Origin: Chlamydomonas reinhardtii
Lineage: Eukaryota > Chlorophyta > Chlorophyceae > Chlamydomonadales > Chlamydomonadaceae
Direction: 5' to 3'
DNA length: 64,000 nt
Assembly: GCF_000002595.2 (NCBI RefSeq)
Contig: NC_057010.1
Coordinates: 1,568,190-1,632,189 of the forward strand
Below the pieces are notes generated by a model that searched no databases, was not told the DNA's origin, and saw only the letters and a program-made list of their open reading frames with translations. Shown one piece after another: positions 45,837-58,900 of this stretch (position 1 is its first letter; each line of letters starts with the position of its first letter). The position numbers and the translations under genes were made by a program.

Positions 45837-48800
45837 ATGCAGCTTCAGCACTGGCTGGCGCTCTCGGTAAGATCACTAGAATGATTCACCTAATTAAATG
45901 CTAAGCGCGCACAAATGCATTCAATTCGTGGATCCAGGCCCTGTTTCTGCTGCTGGTCAGCCAACTCTCGACCGGCCTAGGCGGGCGGTCGTTGGCGTCC
46001 GCGTCCGCGTCCCAAAATGGGACGGCACCCATTAAGCAGCTAAACCTAGAGCCGCTTACCGAGAATTCTGCGGTGGAATCCCGTTGCGCGCGAACAACGG
46101 GCCCCTGGTGCTATAACTTCCACACGCAGACGGTGAGTAGGGTCAAGAGTAGGGTAGTTGTCAGGGGTGGGGCCACTAGCAGCTCTGGATCGTGATGCCA
46201 GGAGTGGTCCTGAGTGGTGAGCTCTCACGGGCTGCCCACGGTGGTGACAGGTGGTCCCGGGTCCCACGCTTTGCTTATTTCACGCGCGCCACCGGGCGGG
46301 CACGCCAACGGGCAGCCGTGTGGGGTGGACTGCCTGCAGCGGCACCGGGGGCCTTGGGCCATGTCATGCCCGAGGTACCGGTAGCAGCGGTAACGCCTTG
46401 TAGCTACCTACGTGCACTGTGTGTGCATTGACGTGCGTGGCGTTTACGTACAGCCGGTGCCCTGGCGCCCCGCGCCCCGCGGCTCCGTGGACTGTCCGGG
46501 CAACTGCAACAACGTGGGCGTGTGCAACCATGACACCGGCTACTGCCATTGCCGGGCCGGGTGGATCGGCGAGGGCTGCACGACGCGGCGCACGCGGCCG
46601 TGCACCAACCACATCAGGTGCGTGTGGGCCAGGCCTGCCCATTTCTGGCGTGTCCTCGCGGTGCGCGACGGTGGACAAGTACCGCTGTGCAAACGCTCGA
46701 ACACACCTCAATTACGACGCCCACCATCTTCCGTGCATATCCCTCCTCCAGGACGCCAGAGTCAGAAAGCACCGAGCCGCTCTCCTACATCGGTGAGGGG
46801 CGTTGTGTTTAGTCGAGGGCCGATGCAGGCTGCTGCTGCACCGACACGGACACGGACACCCGCGCACACGAGCTTGCAGTGCAAACATCGGCCTCCCCAC
46901 GCCCATGCTTGCGCAAAATCAGGACCGGACAAGCGGGACCTGAACTGGACGGAACTGGGCTTCCGGGCATCGCGCTGCTTTGGTAAGATTGACGTTTGTG
47001 CATGCCAACCTTGTGTTTGCCCAGTGTGCTAAGGCCAGGGAGGGACGCATGTGTCCAGCCTGACACCTTTGGCTGCCTGCGTGTCGCGGGTCTCCTGCCG
47101 ATCCCGCATGTCCATGCGCACACTCCGCACCTCTGCGTAACACCAGCTCACCCCTCCTGTTAGGCGTCTGTGATGACGATTTGGGTGCGTGCTACTGCGA
47201 TGGGCCCATGGGCCGTGTGCCCGCACCCGCCGATGCGCCACCTGGGACCCCGCCCATTCGCCGCGGCCGTCCGCTGACCCACGCGCACGACCAACCAAAG
47301 ACGGTGCGGCACGGAAGTGAACCCAAAGCTGGCACCCTGTGGGGCCCGGAGTCTGTCAGTGAGGTTCTGTGGGCGTGGAGGGAGCCACGTGCGGTGGCAT
47401 GCAAGGCATTTGACTCTTGAGATCGACTACTGTGCCTGCGCGACGTGCAGACGTGGGATGGCCGGCCCACCATTGGCACAACAGACTACAACAAAATGTA
47501 CGGCCCTAAGGTAGGGGCGGTGCAGTGTTGCGCAGTGCGCACTTGGCCGAAGCAATCGCCGAGGCATTCGCCAACAACGCCATGTGCAGGTCCGCGCGTG
47601 ACTCAGCCCCGCGTGCTTCCAACAGGGTTACTGCAATGTATCGGAGCCGGACTGGGCGCCGAGCATGTGCAGCCCAGACGACCTTGGCGGCAAGTTTTGT
47701 GATGACCCCGTTGAGGTGCGTGCCAGAGTGTGATGCAGGTATCCGCACTTGAGCGGGCTTTGAGGTTGGGCAAGCGCGCGTCGAAGGGATGATGTGGTAC
47801 TACAACATGCGGCGAGTGGCCTTACATGGATGGCACCATGCTGAGCTACGGTCGCGTGTTTATGCACCGCCAGGCTTTCTGCCCAGGCGCGTGCAGCGGG
47901 CACGGCTTTTGCGATCTGGGCTTCTGCCGATGCAATGAAGGTTATTACGGTACGTAACCGCATTGACCGTGTGTGTCTGTCGCCTGCCGCTTTCCGACTA
48001 GGGCAGCTGACAATGGGTATGTGTGCACAGTGTTTCGGCAAGTTTTTAGGCCCTTTACTTTCCTAGTGCACGGGTGGGCATTGGGGTGCGGCGACTTTAA
48101 TTTCCAATGCCCACCAGGGGGCGCAGCCCCCCCCCACCCTCGTACGGGGGGTCCGGGGGGCGGAAGCCCCCCGGAACATTTTTCCAACATGGGATATCAA
48201 AATAAGCGTATTTTCGTATGTCATGCTTGACGCCACACTAGTCCTAGAGCAGCGTTTTGCTAGCCGACAAGGCGTCACGCATGCGTGCGCACACCACACA
48301 CCCTATCCTGCCGTGTGCTCCCATCCCGGCGTGCCCGTCGCCCCGGCCCCGCTGGTCCGGCCCGGCCCCGGCGCGCCCCTCTCCCTTCCTGGCGCGTGCA
48401 CCGGGCCGGGGATTTCGCAGGATGGGTGGGCACCTGAGGGGTCAGGGCATTATTTTCTAGAGTGCCCACTGGGCACTGGGGCTCCAGGCATTTAATTTTG
48501 CAATGCACGCCCTCCGGGCCCGACTTATTTTTCCAGTGCCCACGTGGGCACTAATGCCCACCTCCCGAAACACTGTGTGTGCACACGGCCTTGTGAACAG
48601 GTCATGACTGCGCGAGGCGAAAAGCCGGGTTGCCGCTGCAGCCCAGCGACATTGAGCAACGCCCCTGGCTCTCCTTCCACGTGAGTTGTCAAACTGTGTG
48701 CCCGCTGTACACGACGATCCGGTGCGGCTTTGTAATGACAGCATTTCTTGGCCTCTGTAGGTCCGGGAGCCGCCGGCAGCACTGGAGCCACCGCCAAAGC

Positions 48801-49270
48801 CAACGCGGAAGCGGCCGCTCATCTACGGTAGGTGGTGCGTGCTGCGACCCCATGACCCCCCGGGCATCCACGCCGGACCGGCGAGCGCAGGGCCATGATC
48901 TCCCTTGATGTTTCCGCTGGACGGCTTTGCACCTGCTGTGTTTCGCCAACCCGCACGCCTGCTGCAGCTGTCGCGCCGCCGCCTCTTCCCTCGTATGCTG
49001 CAACCTCCACTGAATACGCCGTTCCACGCCGCAGTGTACGACCTGGACCCGCTCTACAACGCACGCCTGCTGCAATACAGGTGGGGCGCGAGCTTCCATG
49101 TGTAACACATTCACTAATTGTACGGTATTCAACACTGCACCCCACGACTGCACCCCCTCCCTTGAGACATATACGCACGTCCCGTTCTCCTTGTGTGTGA
49201 TAACACACGGAACCACACGGCACACACACACATGGCATACACAGTCTTGAGTGTTTGTTGCTCTCTCACA

Positions 49271-49305
<35 letters not shown>

Positions 49306-52300
49306 CACATCGCATACACAGTCTTGCGTGTTTCATGTGCTCCCTAATGCACACATACACACAGGATCGTGCAGACCTGGTGCACCCACCGGCACTACCA
49401 CACCGGCAACACCAGCACTTGGTCCGCCACCTTCTACGGGCTGGAGGCGGCGCTGCACGAGTACCTGCTCATCAGCGAGCACCGCACCTTTGACCCGGAA
49501 GAGGTGGGCGCGACGGCGTGGGGGTTGGAGCTGGCGGGGTGACTCGGAGCGCACGTGTGCAACGGTTGGTGCACGTTAGCCTGCTGGCATTGTAGCTTTT
49601 TGGACGCGCTTGAGCGCTGTCGTTGCAGGCGCTGCAAGGGTGCCGCTGCCCTGATATCATGTGCCTTCCCTGAACACGCGCGCGCTTGCAGGCGGACTAC
49701 TTTTACGTGCCGTTCTACGGCGCCTGCATGATCTACCCAGTGGCCGGATGGGCCGACTACCCATGGTGCGGCTTTGAGGCGGGCGGGGCGAGAGCGGGGG
49801 CGGACAGTGTGTGGTGTGGGCTGCTGACTGGTTGTGACAGGCGGACACAGCTTGCGGGACTGGGCCGTCACTGCCTTGGCTATCCTGACTTGTGACATTC
49901 GCGCCTGCGGTGCACCGCAGGTTCTGGACGCCAGGAGGTGCGTTCGGCATCGCTAGTGGCCGGAACTGGCTGCCTCTAGGCGGGAGGCGGGCAGCGAATT
50001 GGGTTGTTGTGCGGGTATACCTGGGGCGCACACAGACCAGCTCAGGGCCCCGTGTAGCTCGACGCCCCATGGGCATAGTTGTGAACAAGTTCGGCCCGAG
50101 TCGCTTCAGTACTGACGGCTGCCGGCTTCTTGGCTGATGCAAATGCTCTTCTCCCAGGGCCCCGTGTCATGCAAGTCATCAACATGATCCGCGAGATTGT
50201 GGAATGGATAGACAAGCAGTACCCGTTCTGGAAGCGGCGGGGCGGTCGCGACCACATCTGGCTGTTCACACACGATGAGGGAGCTTGCTGGGCCCCCTCA
50301 GTCATCAAGGACTCGGTGTGGCTGACGCACTGGGGACGATTAGACCCGGAACACACGTGAGTGGGCAGCCGTTTGCATGGATGTTGCGGTCTGAGAGTGC
50401 TTTACAAGGTGTGGGGAAGAGGGTTGGGAGGGGATGCGGCGAGCTGGAGCAGCAGCCTTCCTGACGCCACCCTGCGTGTATGGCAGGGTTATGGGCCTAC
50501 CTCGAATGGCATCTGGTAACAAATGGTGGATGTATCTTCACGGACGCCTTTCCACTAATATTCGCGCAGGAGCAACACGGCCTTCGTGGGCGATAACTAC
50601 ACACACGTAAGTCCGAGTGTCACCCGCGAGGGGAAGCTTACCCAGGCATCTGCGCAGTGGTATGGGCAGCTGAACGTAAGGGGCAGCTCAACGTCAGGGG
50701 CCGGTCAGCCGTCAAGACTGCCGTGGACGTGTCCTTGGCTAACCCCTTCGTTCCTCGTCTTGACCTAGTGCACCATGCCCCACCCGGCCATGCAGGACAT
50801 GGTAAACTGGAGGCAGCCGGAGGGGTACATCAAGTACATCAAGGGCCATCCCTGCTACGACCCGCAGAAGGTACGCGCAGCGAAGTGCTGTCTTGCGATA
50901 CACAGCTGCACCCACACCGCCAGTAGCGATACACAGCTGCACCCACACCGCCAGTAGCATCTCCTGCCCAGCCTGCCAGAAGTGCCAGCTCACGTAGGGA
51001 GGGCCGTCCACAGCAGAAGCCACGTTGCCGCGCCTTCTCCCTGCCCTTCTTCGGCCACCACACATCGTCCTGTTGTCTGGCCACGTGCGCGTGTGCAGGA
51101 CCTGGTTGTGCCCAACTTCAAGAGCCCACCGCACTACGTGCGGAGCCCGCTGCAGTCGACTCCATCCAAGCCCCGGGACATTTTCTTCTTCTTCAAAGGA
51201 GGTGCGGGCCACCAGCCGGGTGCATCCGGCGATATCGTGTCGGTCTACGCATGTGACTCGCCCACGTCAAAGCTCAATATTGTCCGTACTTGTCCACCGC
51301 AGATGTTGGCAAGCACCGGTTGTCGCACTACAGCCGTGGCATCCGCCAGAAGGTGCGCATGAGCCCTCCCCCTTGCTACCCGCGTCCAAGCAGAGATGCC
51401 GCACATGGCGCTTATGGTGTTAATCACTGCATCCCAGTTTGCATCCACTGTGGCCTGGGATTCCGGCGCAATGTTGTCATGCACGTGCTGACCGCAGATC
51501 TACAAGATGGCGATGGAGCAGGACTGGGCCAACACACAGAAGGTGCGACTAATGGGATACTGTTGAGGGGGCATCGCTCCCGTGCGGACTTGAACACGCA
51601 ACATAGCCTTGAAACGCCTTACACCGCTTGTGGTTGTTGCGCACACATGCACACTGTCCGCTCTTATGCCCTTCAAACCTGAGCCCCTGCCGCGCCGCAG
51701 TCTCTCATCGGTGACGGTGGCAACGTGCACGGCGACTACTCCGACCTGCTGTCGCGCTCACTGTTCTGTCTGGTGGCACCAGGTGGGGTTCCGGGCGCTT
51801 CGCATATAACCTCCATTATTGTTACGTTGAACCTTCCATTTGTCGTCCTGGCACCGCCTACAATCCACGCGCCCCGAGTCCTGCATGCGCCCGCACCCCA
51901 TCAGCCTTGTAACACAACCTCACACGCGCGGCCTTCACCCAGGTGACGGCTGGTCGCCGCGATTGGAGGACGCCGTGCTCCACGGCTGCATCCCAGTCAT
52001 CATCGCCGATCGCGTACACGCCGTGTTTGAGTCGGTGCTGGACATTGACTCGTTCGCTGTCCGGGTGGCGGAGGCGGACGTGCCGCGAGTCATGGACATC
52101 TTGCGGGTGCGTGGCAGGTGGCATGCGGTCGTTCCGTGACTAGAACCCCCCGTAGGCTTGAGGGTTGCTTGATGCAAAACTTGTGATTCCGTTGTGTGTT
52201 AAGGCATGGTCGGTGTGGTGTCTGCAGGCTGTGTCCGATATCAAGATTCGCCTGAAGCAGTCACGGCTGGGGCAGGTCTGGCACCGGTGAGTCCGTGAGC

Positions 52301-52734
52301 GACACCAATCCAAACGGCATAGCCGCCGCCAGCTCCACCCAACGCGTGCTCATTACGGCTGTCCATTTTGCCTTCACCCCTAGTTCCCCAATGGGCCCAT
52401 CCATTGCGCTCGGGCATCAAGCCCTCAATGCCTTTCACCGCCCAGGATAGCTCGGCCTTTACCCCCAACATCGTGCACCAGCAACGCTGTTCCTGACCTC
52501 GCCTCGCTCCACGCAAACAGGTACCGCTACGGCGCGTTGCCTGGGCTGCGGTCCGACCTGCTCGAGAACATGGAGCTTAACGAACGCGAGCCGCTGCTGG
52601 CGGAGGCCGCCAACAACACGCCGCGATGGAAGGTGTCGCTGCCGCGGCCCTTCAAAGGCGACCCGGGCGTGGATGACGCCTTTGGCACCATCATCCAATG
52701 GCTGCACTCGCGCATAGGCTACACGCGCGGCTGA
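45837..52734 (+). CDS. Exostosin-family (GT47-like) glycosyltransferase with EGF-like modules
   Basis: Predicted secretory-pathway glycosyltransferase of about 796 residues. Twenty-five exons join in phase: 45837-45866, 45938-46132, 46454-46617, 46752-46792, 46923-46982, 47164-47303, 47451-47510, 47626-47715, 47817-47949, 48601-48680, 48761-48827, 49035-49080, 49365-49503, 49692-49765, 49921-49937, 50158-50356, 50570-50606, 50769-50870, 51099-51201, 51303-51352, 51498-51542, 51701-51782, 51943-52106, 52228-52286 and 52521-52734. A signal peptide or anchor (ALFLLLVSQLSTG) opens the protein. Two EGF-like modules follow (DCPGNCNNVGVCNHDTGYCH; FCPGACSGHGFCDLGFCRC). The exostosin domain runs from IYVYDLDPLYNARLLQYR through DHIWLFTHDEGACWAP, NFKSPPHYVR and GDGWSPRLEDAVLHGCIPVI, the last being the nucleotide-sugar-side motif. 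EGF plus exostosin is typical of green-algal wall or extracellular-matrix enzymes. TGTAA at 53364-53368 may end the transcript. Confidence 0.92.
48060..48595. repeat. Palindrome-rich intronic repeat
   Basis: The exostosin intron 47950-48600 holds several copies of GTGCCCAC/GTGGGCAC words in both orientations, including the perfect 18-bp palindrome AGTGCCCACGTGGGCACT at 48535-48552, and a GC block with runs of C and G at 48113-48175. It looks like a MITE-type or foldback element, but ends and target duplication are not clear. Confidence 0.55.
49268..49310 (+). repeat. (CA)n microsatellite before an exostosin exon
   Basis: A CA tract lies within intron 49081-49364, whose acceptor also reads ACACACAG|GATCGTG. 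Confidence 0.85.
50894..50957 (+). repeat. 31-bp tandem duplication in an exostosin intron
   Basis: GCGATACACAGCTGCACCCA and the next 11 bases (through CCAGTA) occur twice head to tail just after exon 50769-50870. Confidence 0.85.
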
Positions 52735-53802
52735 GGGTAGCTGGCGGGTGCGGTTGCGGGCTTGGGGATTGCTATCGCTTGGGCATTAACCTAGCTAGGA
52801 GATGGACCGCTGTGGTTGGCGTAGCTACGGTGAGCGTAGCTATAGTGTAGCTAAGCGGCAGCAAGGAGTGCGTAGGGAATTAGGCAGGCAGGCGCTAGGC
52901 TGTGACACGGAAGCTGCCGGGGATTGGTTTGCTGCAAGAGTTTACGTGTGGGACGATAGCCGTGGACCTAGCGTATCGGGTACGGTAATGGTCAAGCACG
53001 TCAGTTACGCCCCAGACACTCGTAGGCTGGGTTACGGTGGGCGACGGTGGCAGGCTACAGCAGTGGTTGTGGGTAGCGCGTTGTTGGAAGCAGACAAAGG
53101 CACGTAGAGCGTGCGCAGGGGTAAGAGTGGAGTGCTGCGAGGATTAGAGAGTTGCTTGGCGAATGTGTGGACAGGTCACGGCACGTGGCCGTGGAAAGCG
53201 CCGTCTGGCAGTGGGTTTGGGGCGCGGCGCTGAACGGGTGGGGGGTCCCACGGGGGGGCCTGAGGACCCCGGTTCACCCCGAGACCAGGAGAAGATGAAA
53301 GGCCGCGAACATGTAAGGGACATGTACTCAAATGCCAACCGCCATTGATCCAGTGCCGTGGAGTGTAACAGGCTACCTCAGTTGGAAATGTGCGTTGCCA
53401 TGGAGTCATTTCGACGTCTCAATCTGGACGGCAATCTTAATCCTGCGATCCACAAACCGTACGGTAGAGCAGTCGAGGCCCCTTCCTTTTACGATGCAAG
53501 ACCCCTCAGCGCAAAGCGTGTTGTGAGGGCACAACGCAGCCATCAGTGTGTTCCGTGTAGTCCGCAGGCAGCGCCGGTCACTAGAGCCAATTGTCATTCT
53601 ACAGCAAGCACACGCCATCAGACTTGTACCGTACCACAAACAAGTCCAATGCTAGGCTTGCTACCCTTCACGCAGTGCCAGGGGCTTTTGAACTGCGGTA
53701 CAACCGAGCATCCCTTGCCGCCAGGCGGTTGGAGCATAGCGCCCCTGCTCGCCACCACCCCTACGCGCAGTACGGTATCCCTGCACCACTGTAGCGCCAC
53801 TG
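52735..53802. other. Convergent 3' spacer, exostosin / DUF218
   Basis: 1.07 kb between converging stops. Two open frames run into the DUF218 gene on the opposite strand and look like shadows. TGTAA at 53364-53368 is a candidate exostosin polyadenylation signal. Nothing else was seen. Confidence 0.45.
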
Positions 53803-55666
53803 CTACAGCCGGTCTTGCGCGGCGTAGTATACCAGCGCCGCCACCTCACGTGCCCAGTCCCACGCATCCACCAGTCGGTCCAGCGGGGCGGCGTACCAGC
53901 CCACGTGCGGTGTGTACGAGGCGGTGGCCATGTACAGCTGCGGATGGCAGTTTCAGGCATGGGGAGTGGAGAGGGTGTGGGCGGAGGCAGTACTGGCGTG
54001 GTTACAGGTGTAGTCCAAGATGCAGCTCAGTGCTTCAATGCGCGACGTCCCGGAAAGAGGTGTGCCAGCTGGCAGGCACGCCGCAAAATGCGCAGCCAAA
54101 TCTGAATGCTTACCTTGATTGGCGGCGGCGGCTCGCCATTGGCGACACTGGCGGCTTCTTCGGCTGAAGCCGCCTCTGCGTCTCTGAGCAACCGCCTGAA
54201 CACCATCTCAGAGCGGATCTGGTGGAAGGGGCTGGTCACCACCGCCACACTCCGCCACCTGCATGGAGATATAAAAGTAATGATAGGTCCGCCACTTCAC
54301 GAGGGCTTTTTGCCATGCAGTTTATCGTGCGGCCCCAGTCAATGCAGCACCAGGCGCAACACCATACCAACCGCTGCTCACCCCTTTTGCCGGCATATGC
54401 GAAGGCTGAAAACCGCGTTCTCCCATGTGCTGGTCGACTGGTCCTCCTCAAACCACCTGCAGCAGCGGCATGTTGCCAGCGTATCACACAAAGCAACGCG
54501 TTTGGTGTGGGACATGGTGAACATCTTGACAATATGCAGTGGCGCTGAGTCCTCCAGGCTTGGCTCCAGGCACCCCCGACAATACATCGCTGGGCAATCC
54601 CACGCAAGCAAGGGAGCCGCAGACCTGCCCACCGCCCACCCACCGCTGCGCCGCCAGCAGCCCCTGTGCGCCGCCTCCTGCCCGGCTGTCTCTCAGCACG
54701 CCCTCCGCGCACTCCCGCATCACGTTGGCCTCACTCCGCTTCATGACCACACCGCCCGGGTGCGCACCGCTGAACAGCAGGTTGCGTGCACGTCCCTGCG
54801 GTGCAATAACACGGTAAAGGCAGCCTCCAGCTTCCAGGGCCGATGGTTGGACGAGTACAGTCCTGCAGTTACTAGCGCATTTACAACTTGCCCTCCGTTA
54901 CCCCTTGACCCAAGCACACCTAAATGGCTGTTGCATGACACGCTCTTCCCAATCCACGTAGCCTGAAAGTTTCCGCATGTCCCGACCCATCGCTCGCCGG
55001 CCGCTGGTACGCCTCACCCGCATGTAGAGCTCCACACCCTCGCGCACACGGCCCTTCAGCGGCTCCGTTGGCGTCCCATTCCTGCAGCCACACATGCCGT
55101 TCCGTCTTCGCACTTGACACCATCCTGATCCTTATCGCATGAGCATGTGCAACAAACGCCATCGAAATCTGTCAAGGTAGCTTACCTGAATAATGCATAC
55201 CCCAGCACAATGGCAACATCCACCACCGTGTCATCGGGCAGCACCACAGGGCCCCTGCGCGGGCGTATTGCAGCATCAATCAAGGGGTCCTCACAGTTGC
55301 GGCACGCCGTGCCGTGACACCGAGAGGCTGTCAGAGACTCTTTCCCCGGACCATGCGTACAGGTTAGCACGGTGATTGACCTAGCTTTTTGCCCAGGGGT
55401 CGCGCGCCTCACACCTGGAGCCCAGGGTTTGGTGCAGCCATCTGAGGAAGGCTGGCGACAGGGCCACAGCTGCGTGGGTTTTCAGGCAGGGCAGGGCTCA
55501 TAGCCAGTCTGTATGCATGTCTGCCCCTGTTTAGATGCGGGATAGTGCCTGCTAGGTTCCGTTGAACTGCAGGCGAAAGTGTCAGATCGGCCGAGTCACC
55601 GCGCAGACCCACTTGCTTACCCAGAAGGGCCCCGAACGCCGCAGACACTGACACTATCTTGAACAT
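53803..55666 (-). CDS. DUF218 / YdcF-like domain protein
   Basis: Seven exons, 55666-55415, 55289-55186, 55081-55018, 54795-54644, 54456-54382, 54258-54114 and 53937-53803, join in phase to give 308 residues. Domain landmarks in order are VDVAIVLGYALF (Rossmann-like strand with the VLG turn), LKGRVREGVELYMR, RNLLFSGAHPGG, SEANVMRECAEGVL, EEDQSTSTWENAVFS and VAVVTSPFHQIRSEMVFRR. This is the standard DUF218 series (bacterial SanA, ElyC and YdcF), a fold related to S-adenosylmethionine- or nucleotide-binding proteins whose biochemical role is poorly known. The first 20 residues (MFKIVSVSAAFGALLGKQVG) look like a signal or short anchor. Head-to-head with the lipase gene, 239 bp between starts. 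Function unknown beyond the family. Confidence 0.88.
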
Positions 55667-55905
55667 ATTTTAGTGTCTGTGCTTCTATTAATGCTAATAT
55701 ATTGAAGTCGGTTGTGACAAGTCTCGAACTTTCTACCGCTCGACATGCATTCCCTCAAGCTGCTCTAGCTTATGAAGACGTTACAAAAATTCGATAATAT
55801 AGTATTTGGGGGAAATAGGAGCTGTCACCGGCTGATCCGAACCCCCGTCGCGAATGCAGCAACCGTGCACAATTGAGAGGTATCAGTTCGAGCTAAGCTG
55901 CTAAG
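55667..55905. promoter_or_regulatory. Bidirectional promoter candidate, DUF218 / lipase
   Basis: A 239-bp, AT-enriched interval between divergent ATGs. It contains TAATATATTG near 55693 and AATATAGTATTTGGGGG near 55796 as possible TATA-like elements for the two directions. Confidence 0.55.
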
Positions 55906-58900
55906 ATGAAACGAGTGGGCGCTTATTTGCTACGACTGGCCGCGGGAGGCTCGGAGCAGCTCAGCAGCGGCACCGAGCTTGCGGCCTGGCTCGGGAAAAG
56001 GCGCGGCTGGGTGGTCTCTGCCTGGGGCTCCCGACAGCCTTCAGCAAGCCACGGACGCCACGTCACGGGTACTCGTGACGCCACATGCAATTCGGGGGCA
56101 GCGACGACGTGCAGCATTGAAGGCGACGCCGCGGCGACTGCCGCAGCCGCTGCCAGTCGTGCTGGACAGGAAGGCCAGGCACAGGCCTCGCAGCACCATG
56201 CTCGTCACCGCGCTGATCACCAGCGCCAACACCATGACGTGCACCATGACCACCAGCACCAACACCAGCACCGGCACAAGCAGCAGCCGACCAGCCACGC
56301 GCCAGATGCCGCCACGCCCTCCCCGGATCACTCGGAGCAGCCGGCTGCGCCGCTGACGGTTGAACAGGCGCTCAAAAGGCCTGACACAGCACGCGCGCTT
56401 CGGGCCCTGGGTAGGCACCACGCATAATGCGGCGTAGCAGTGATGACCTTTGACACGCATCGTATTTGACCTCTTGCTCCGTCAGCACACCTGCAGCCTG
56501 TGACTGCTGCCTCCCGCTGCTGGCGGTACTGCCTGTGCCACGCATGGACGGTGTGTGCAGGCCGGCGGAGTCGGGATGTGGCCAGTGGGGCCGCGGCTGC
56601 GGACGAGTCGGCTGGACCGTCGCTGATGGCCGTGCTTGGAGCCATGGCCGGAGTGATGCGCGGGCTGGGCACCTCTGGGCTTGGGCCCTTTACCTTCGGA
56701 TTACAGGTGCGTGTGCGTACGTCATTGAGGACATGCCGAGTAGGGACATGGATGGGTGCAGCACGTTCTACACGCGCAGCTGGTGGGCATGTGTAAGGCA
56801 GGAGTAAGGCACGCTGCGATATGTTGTGTTGGCGAGCGAGGCCCGGCAGGACTGCGCTCGACAAAGGGCGCGGTGTGGCGGACCTGTCGGCTGCGATGGG
56901 CTCCACTGGCAGAACTCGCGCCTTTTGTGCTATCAGTCGTGCGCTAGTCACGCTAGTTTGCCATGATGTGATGCATTTTGTGGAACTCTTGTGTATCTTT
57001 CTCCTGTGCATGACGTGCGCCTATGGCGTGCAGGCGCTGGGCCGGAAGCACGAGGAGCAGGGGGTGCAGGACCACCCGCCCGGCACGGTGCCGCTGCTAC
57101 CAGGCGGGCCGGTGGCGCTGGCGGAGGCGGAACGGCTGTTGGAAGCCATGGAACTGGCGCACGTGAGTGTCACACAGCACGCAGCGGGTAGAGATATGTG
57201 CTCATGAACAGTGAATAGGGCTAGGGCCTAGCGACTTGTGAACTAGTCTCTGTGCTCGCCGTAGCTGAGAGGGCTGTGCGGCTTCATGGCGGGTGTCCCG
57301 CATGTTGTGTCGTCGCAGGGCGCCTATCGGAAGAGTGCGGCGGCGCTGGCAGCGACCACCTGCTTACGGGTGCGTGCGGGCCGGTGGAATTGCGCCGGAG
57401 ATGCAGGTGGCATTGCTCAGGGTCAACGACATTGCCGCCTGATAAAGGCCAGAGGATGTTGCTTGGTACTGGAAGTAGCCAGCACAGGCGACCGCCTGCC
57501 GACTTTCAAGCACGCGGGTGCCCACGGTCTATAAATACGCCATTCACCGCCATCCCGGTTCCACTTACCGATACACGTGCGGGTACACGCGGCACATGCA
57601 ACACCCTCCTGCCGGCCACCCGCAACACCCTCCTGCCGGCCACCCGCAACAGGTGCAGCACGTGCGGGTGTGGCGCCCGCAGTCGGGGCGGCTGCAGCCC
57701 GGCTACTACGTCGCAGTGGACCACCCGGGGCGCCGCGTGGTGTGGGGCATTCGCGGCACGCTGGTGGGTACACGTGGCGCTCGCCGGCTTGCCCCCAGCC
57801 GTGTGCAGCCTCTTGCTGGCTCTTGCGCCTCCCTTGTGGCCGGAACCTGATTTCATTTCGCTCCCTCACCTGACAGCCCTTGCATCCTTGCAACCCGTCA
57901 CGCCCTCCCCAACAACCTCCCAACCCCTCGCCCTCCAGGCTTTCTCCGACCTGATCACGGACCTAGCCATGGCCGCGCATCCACTGCCACTGCGCGGCGC
58001 GCCCGACGCGGCGGCGCACTGGGGCATGACTCACGCGGCGCACTGGCTGCTGCAGCAGGAGGCGCAGCACGTTGCGGGTGGGTGCTGTTTGTTGACTGAA
58101 CACCCATGATTGCATGTGCATGAGGCAGGCGCGTGCTTGAAAACTGATGAGACAAGGAGAAGGCCGCTTGGGCTTCGAGCGCGCCCCCTAGCTGACTCGC
58201 CTTACCTGCCTGGTTTGCCTGCTGATGTAACTCCGCTCTGTAAACCCACCGCCCACCCGCCCCAACAGCGCTGCTGCGATCGTTGCGCGGCCCGGGCGGC
58301 TCGGCGCCCTACCGGCTGGAGCTGGTGGGGCACTCGCTGGGCGGCTCGGTGGCGGCGCTGATGGCGGCCATGCTGCGGGAGGGGCTGGTGGAGGTGGGCA
58401 GGTGGGTGCGGCGGCGCGGCAGCCCTGACAGGCCATGTGCAGAGGTGTACGTGCAGCTGCAGGGCTAGGGTCCCCAGGGAAGGGAAAAAGTTCCACGTGC
58501 GGGCGGGGCTGCTGCTGCCGCGTTTGTTTGGCCTTTTACGCACACGCTGTGGGCGCGACAGGTCTGAGGACGTGCCGCCGCACCTGGTGTCCTGCATCGC
58601 CTTCGCGCCGCCCGCCGTCATGTCGCCCTGCCTGGCCGCCGCCTGCCGGCCATACGTCACTTCAGTGGTGCTTAACCACGACGTGGTTCCGCGATTCAAC
58701 GCCCACAGCCTGGCGTTGCTACAGCAGGAGCTGCAGGTGAGGTGGTTGGGTTCGGTCTTACCAACAGTGTTTGTGGTCAGCAAGGTGCGAATGGAAGCGC
58801 GTGAGGGCCGGGGACTGGGCTACGTTCGAAATGCGGTGTGGGAATGCGGTAGGGGCAAAGTGGGGTAGGGCGCGAACCCGCGTAAGCGGACAATGCTGTG

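Noticed and set aside
53358-54167. 269-codon plus-strand frame
   Set aside because: Antisense to DUF218 exons 6 and 7, which are supported by motifs and phase.
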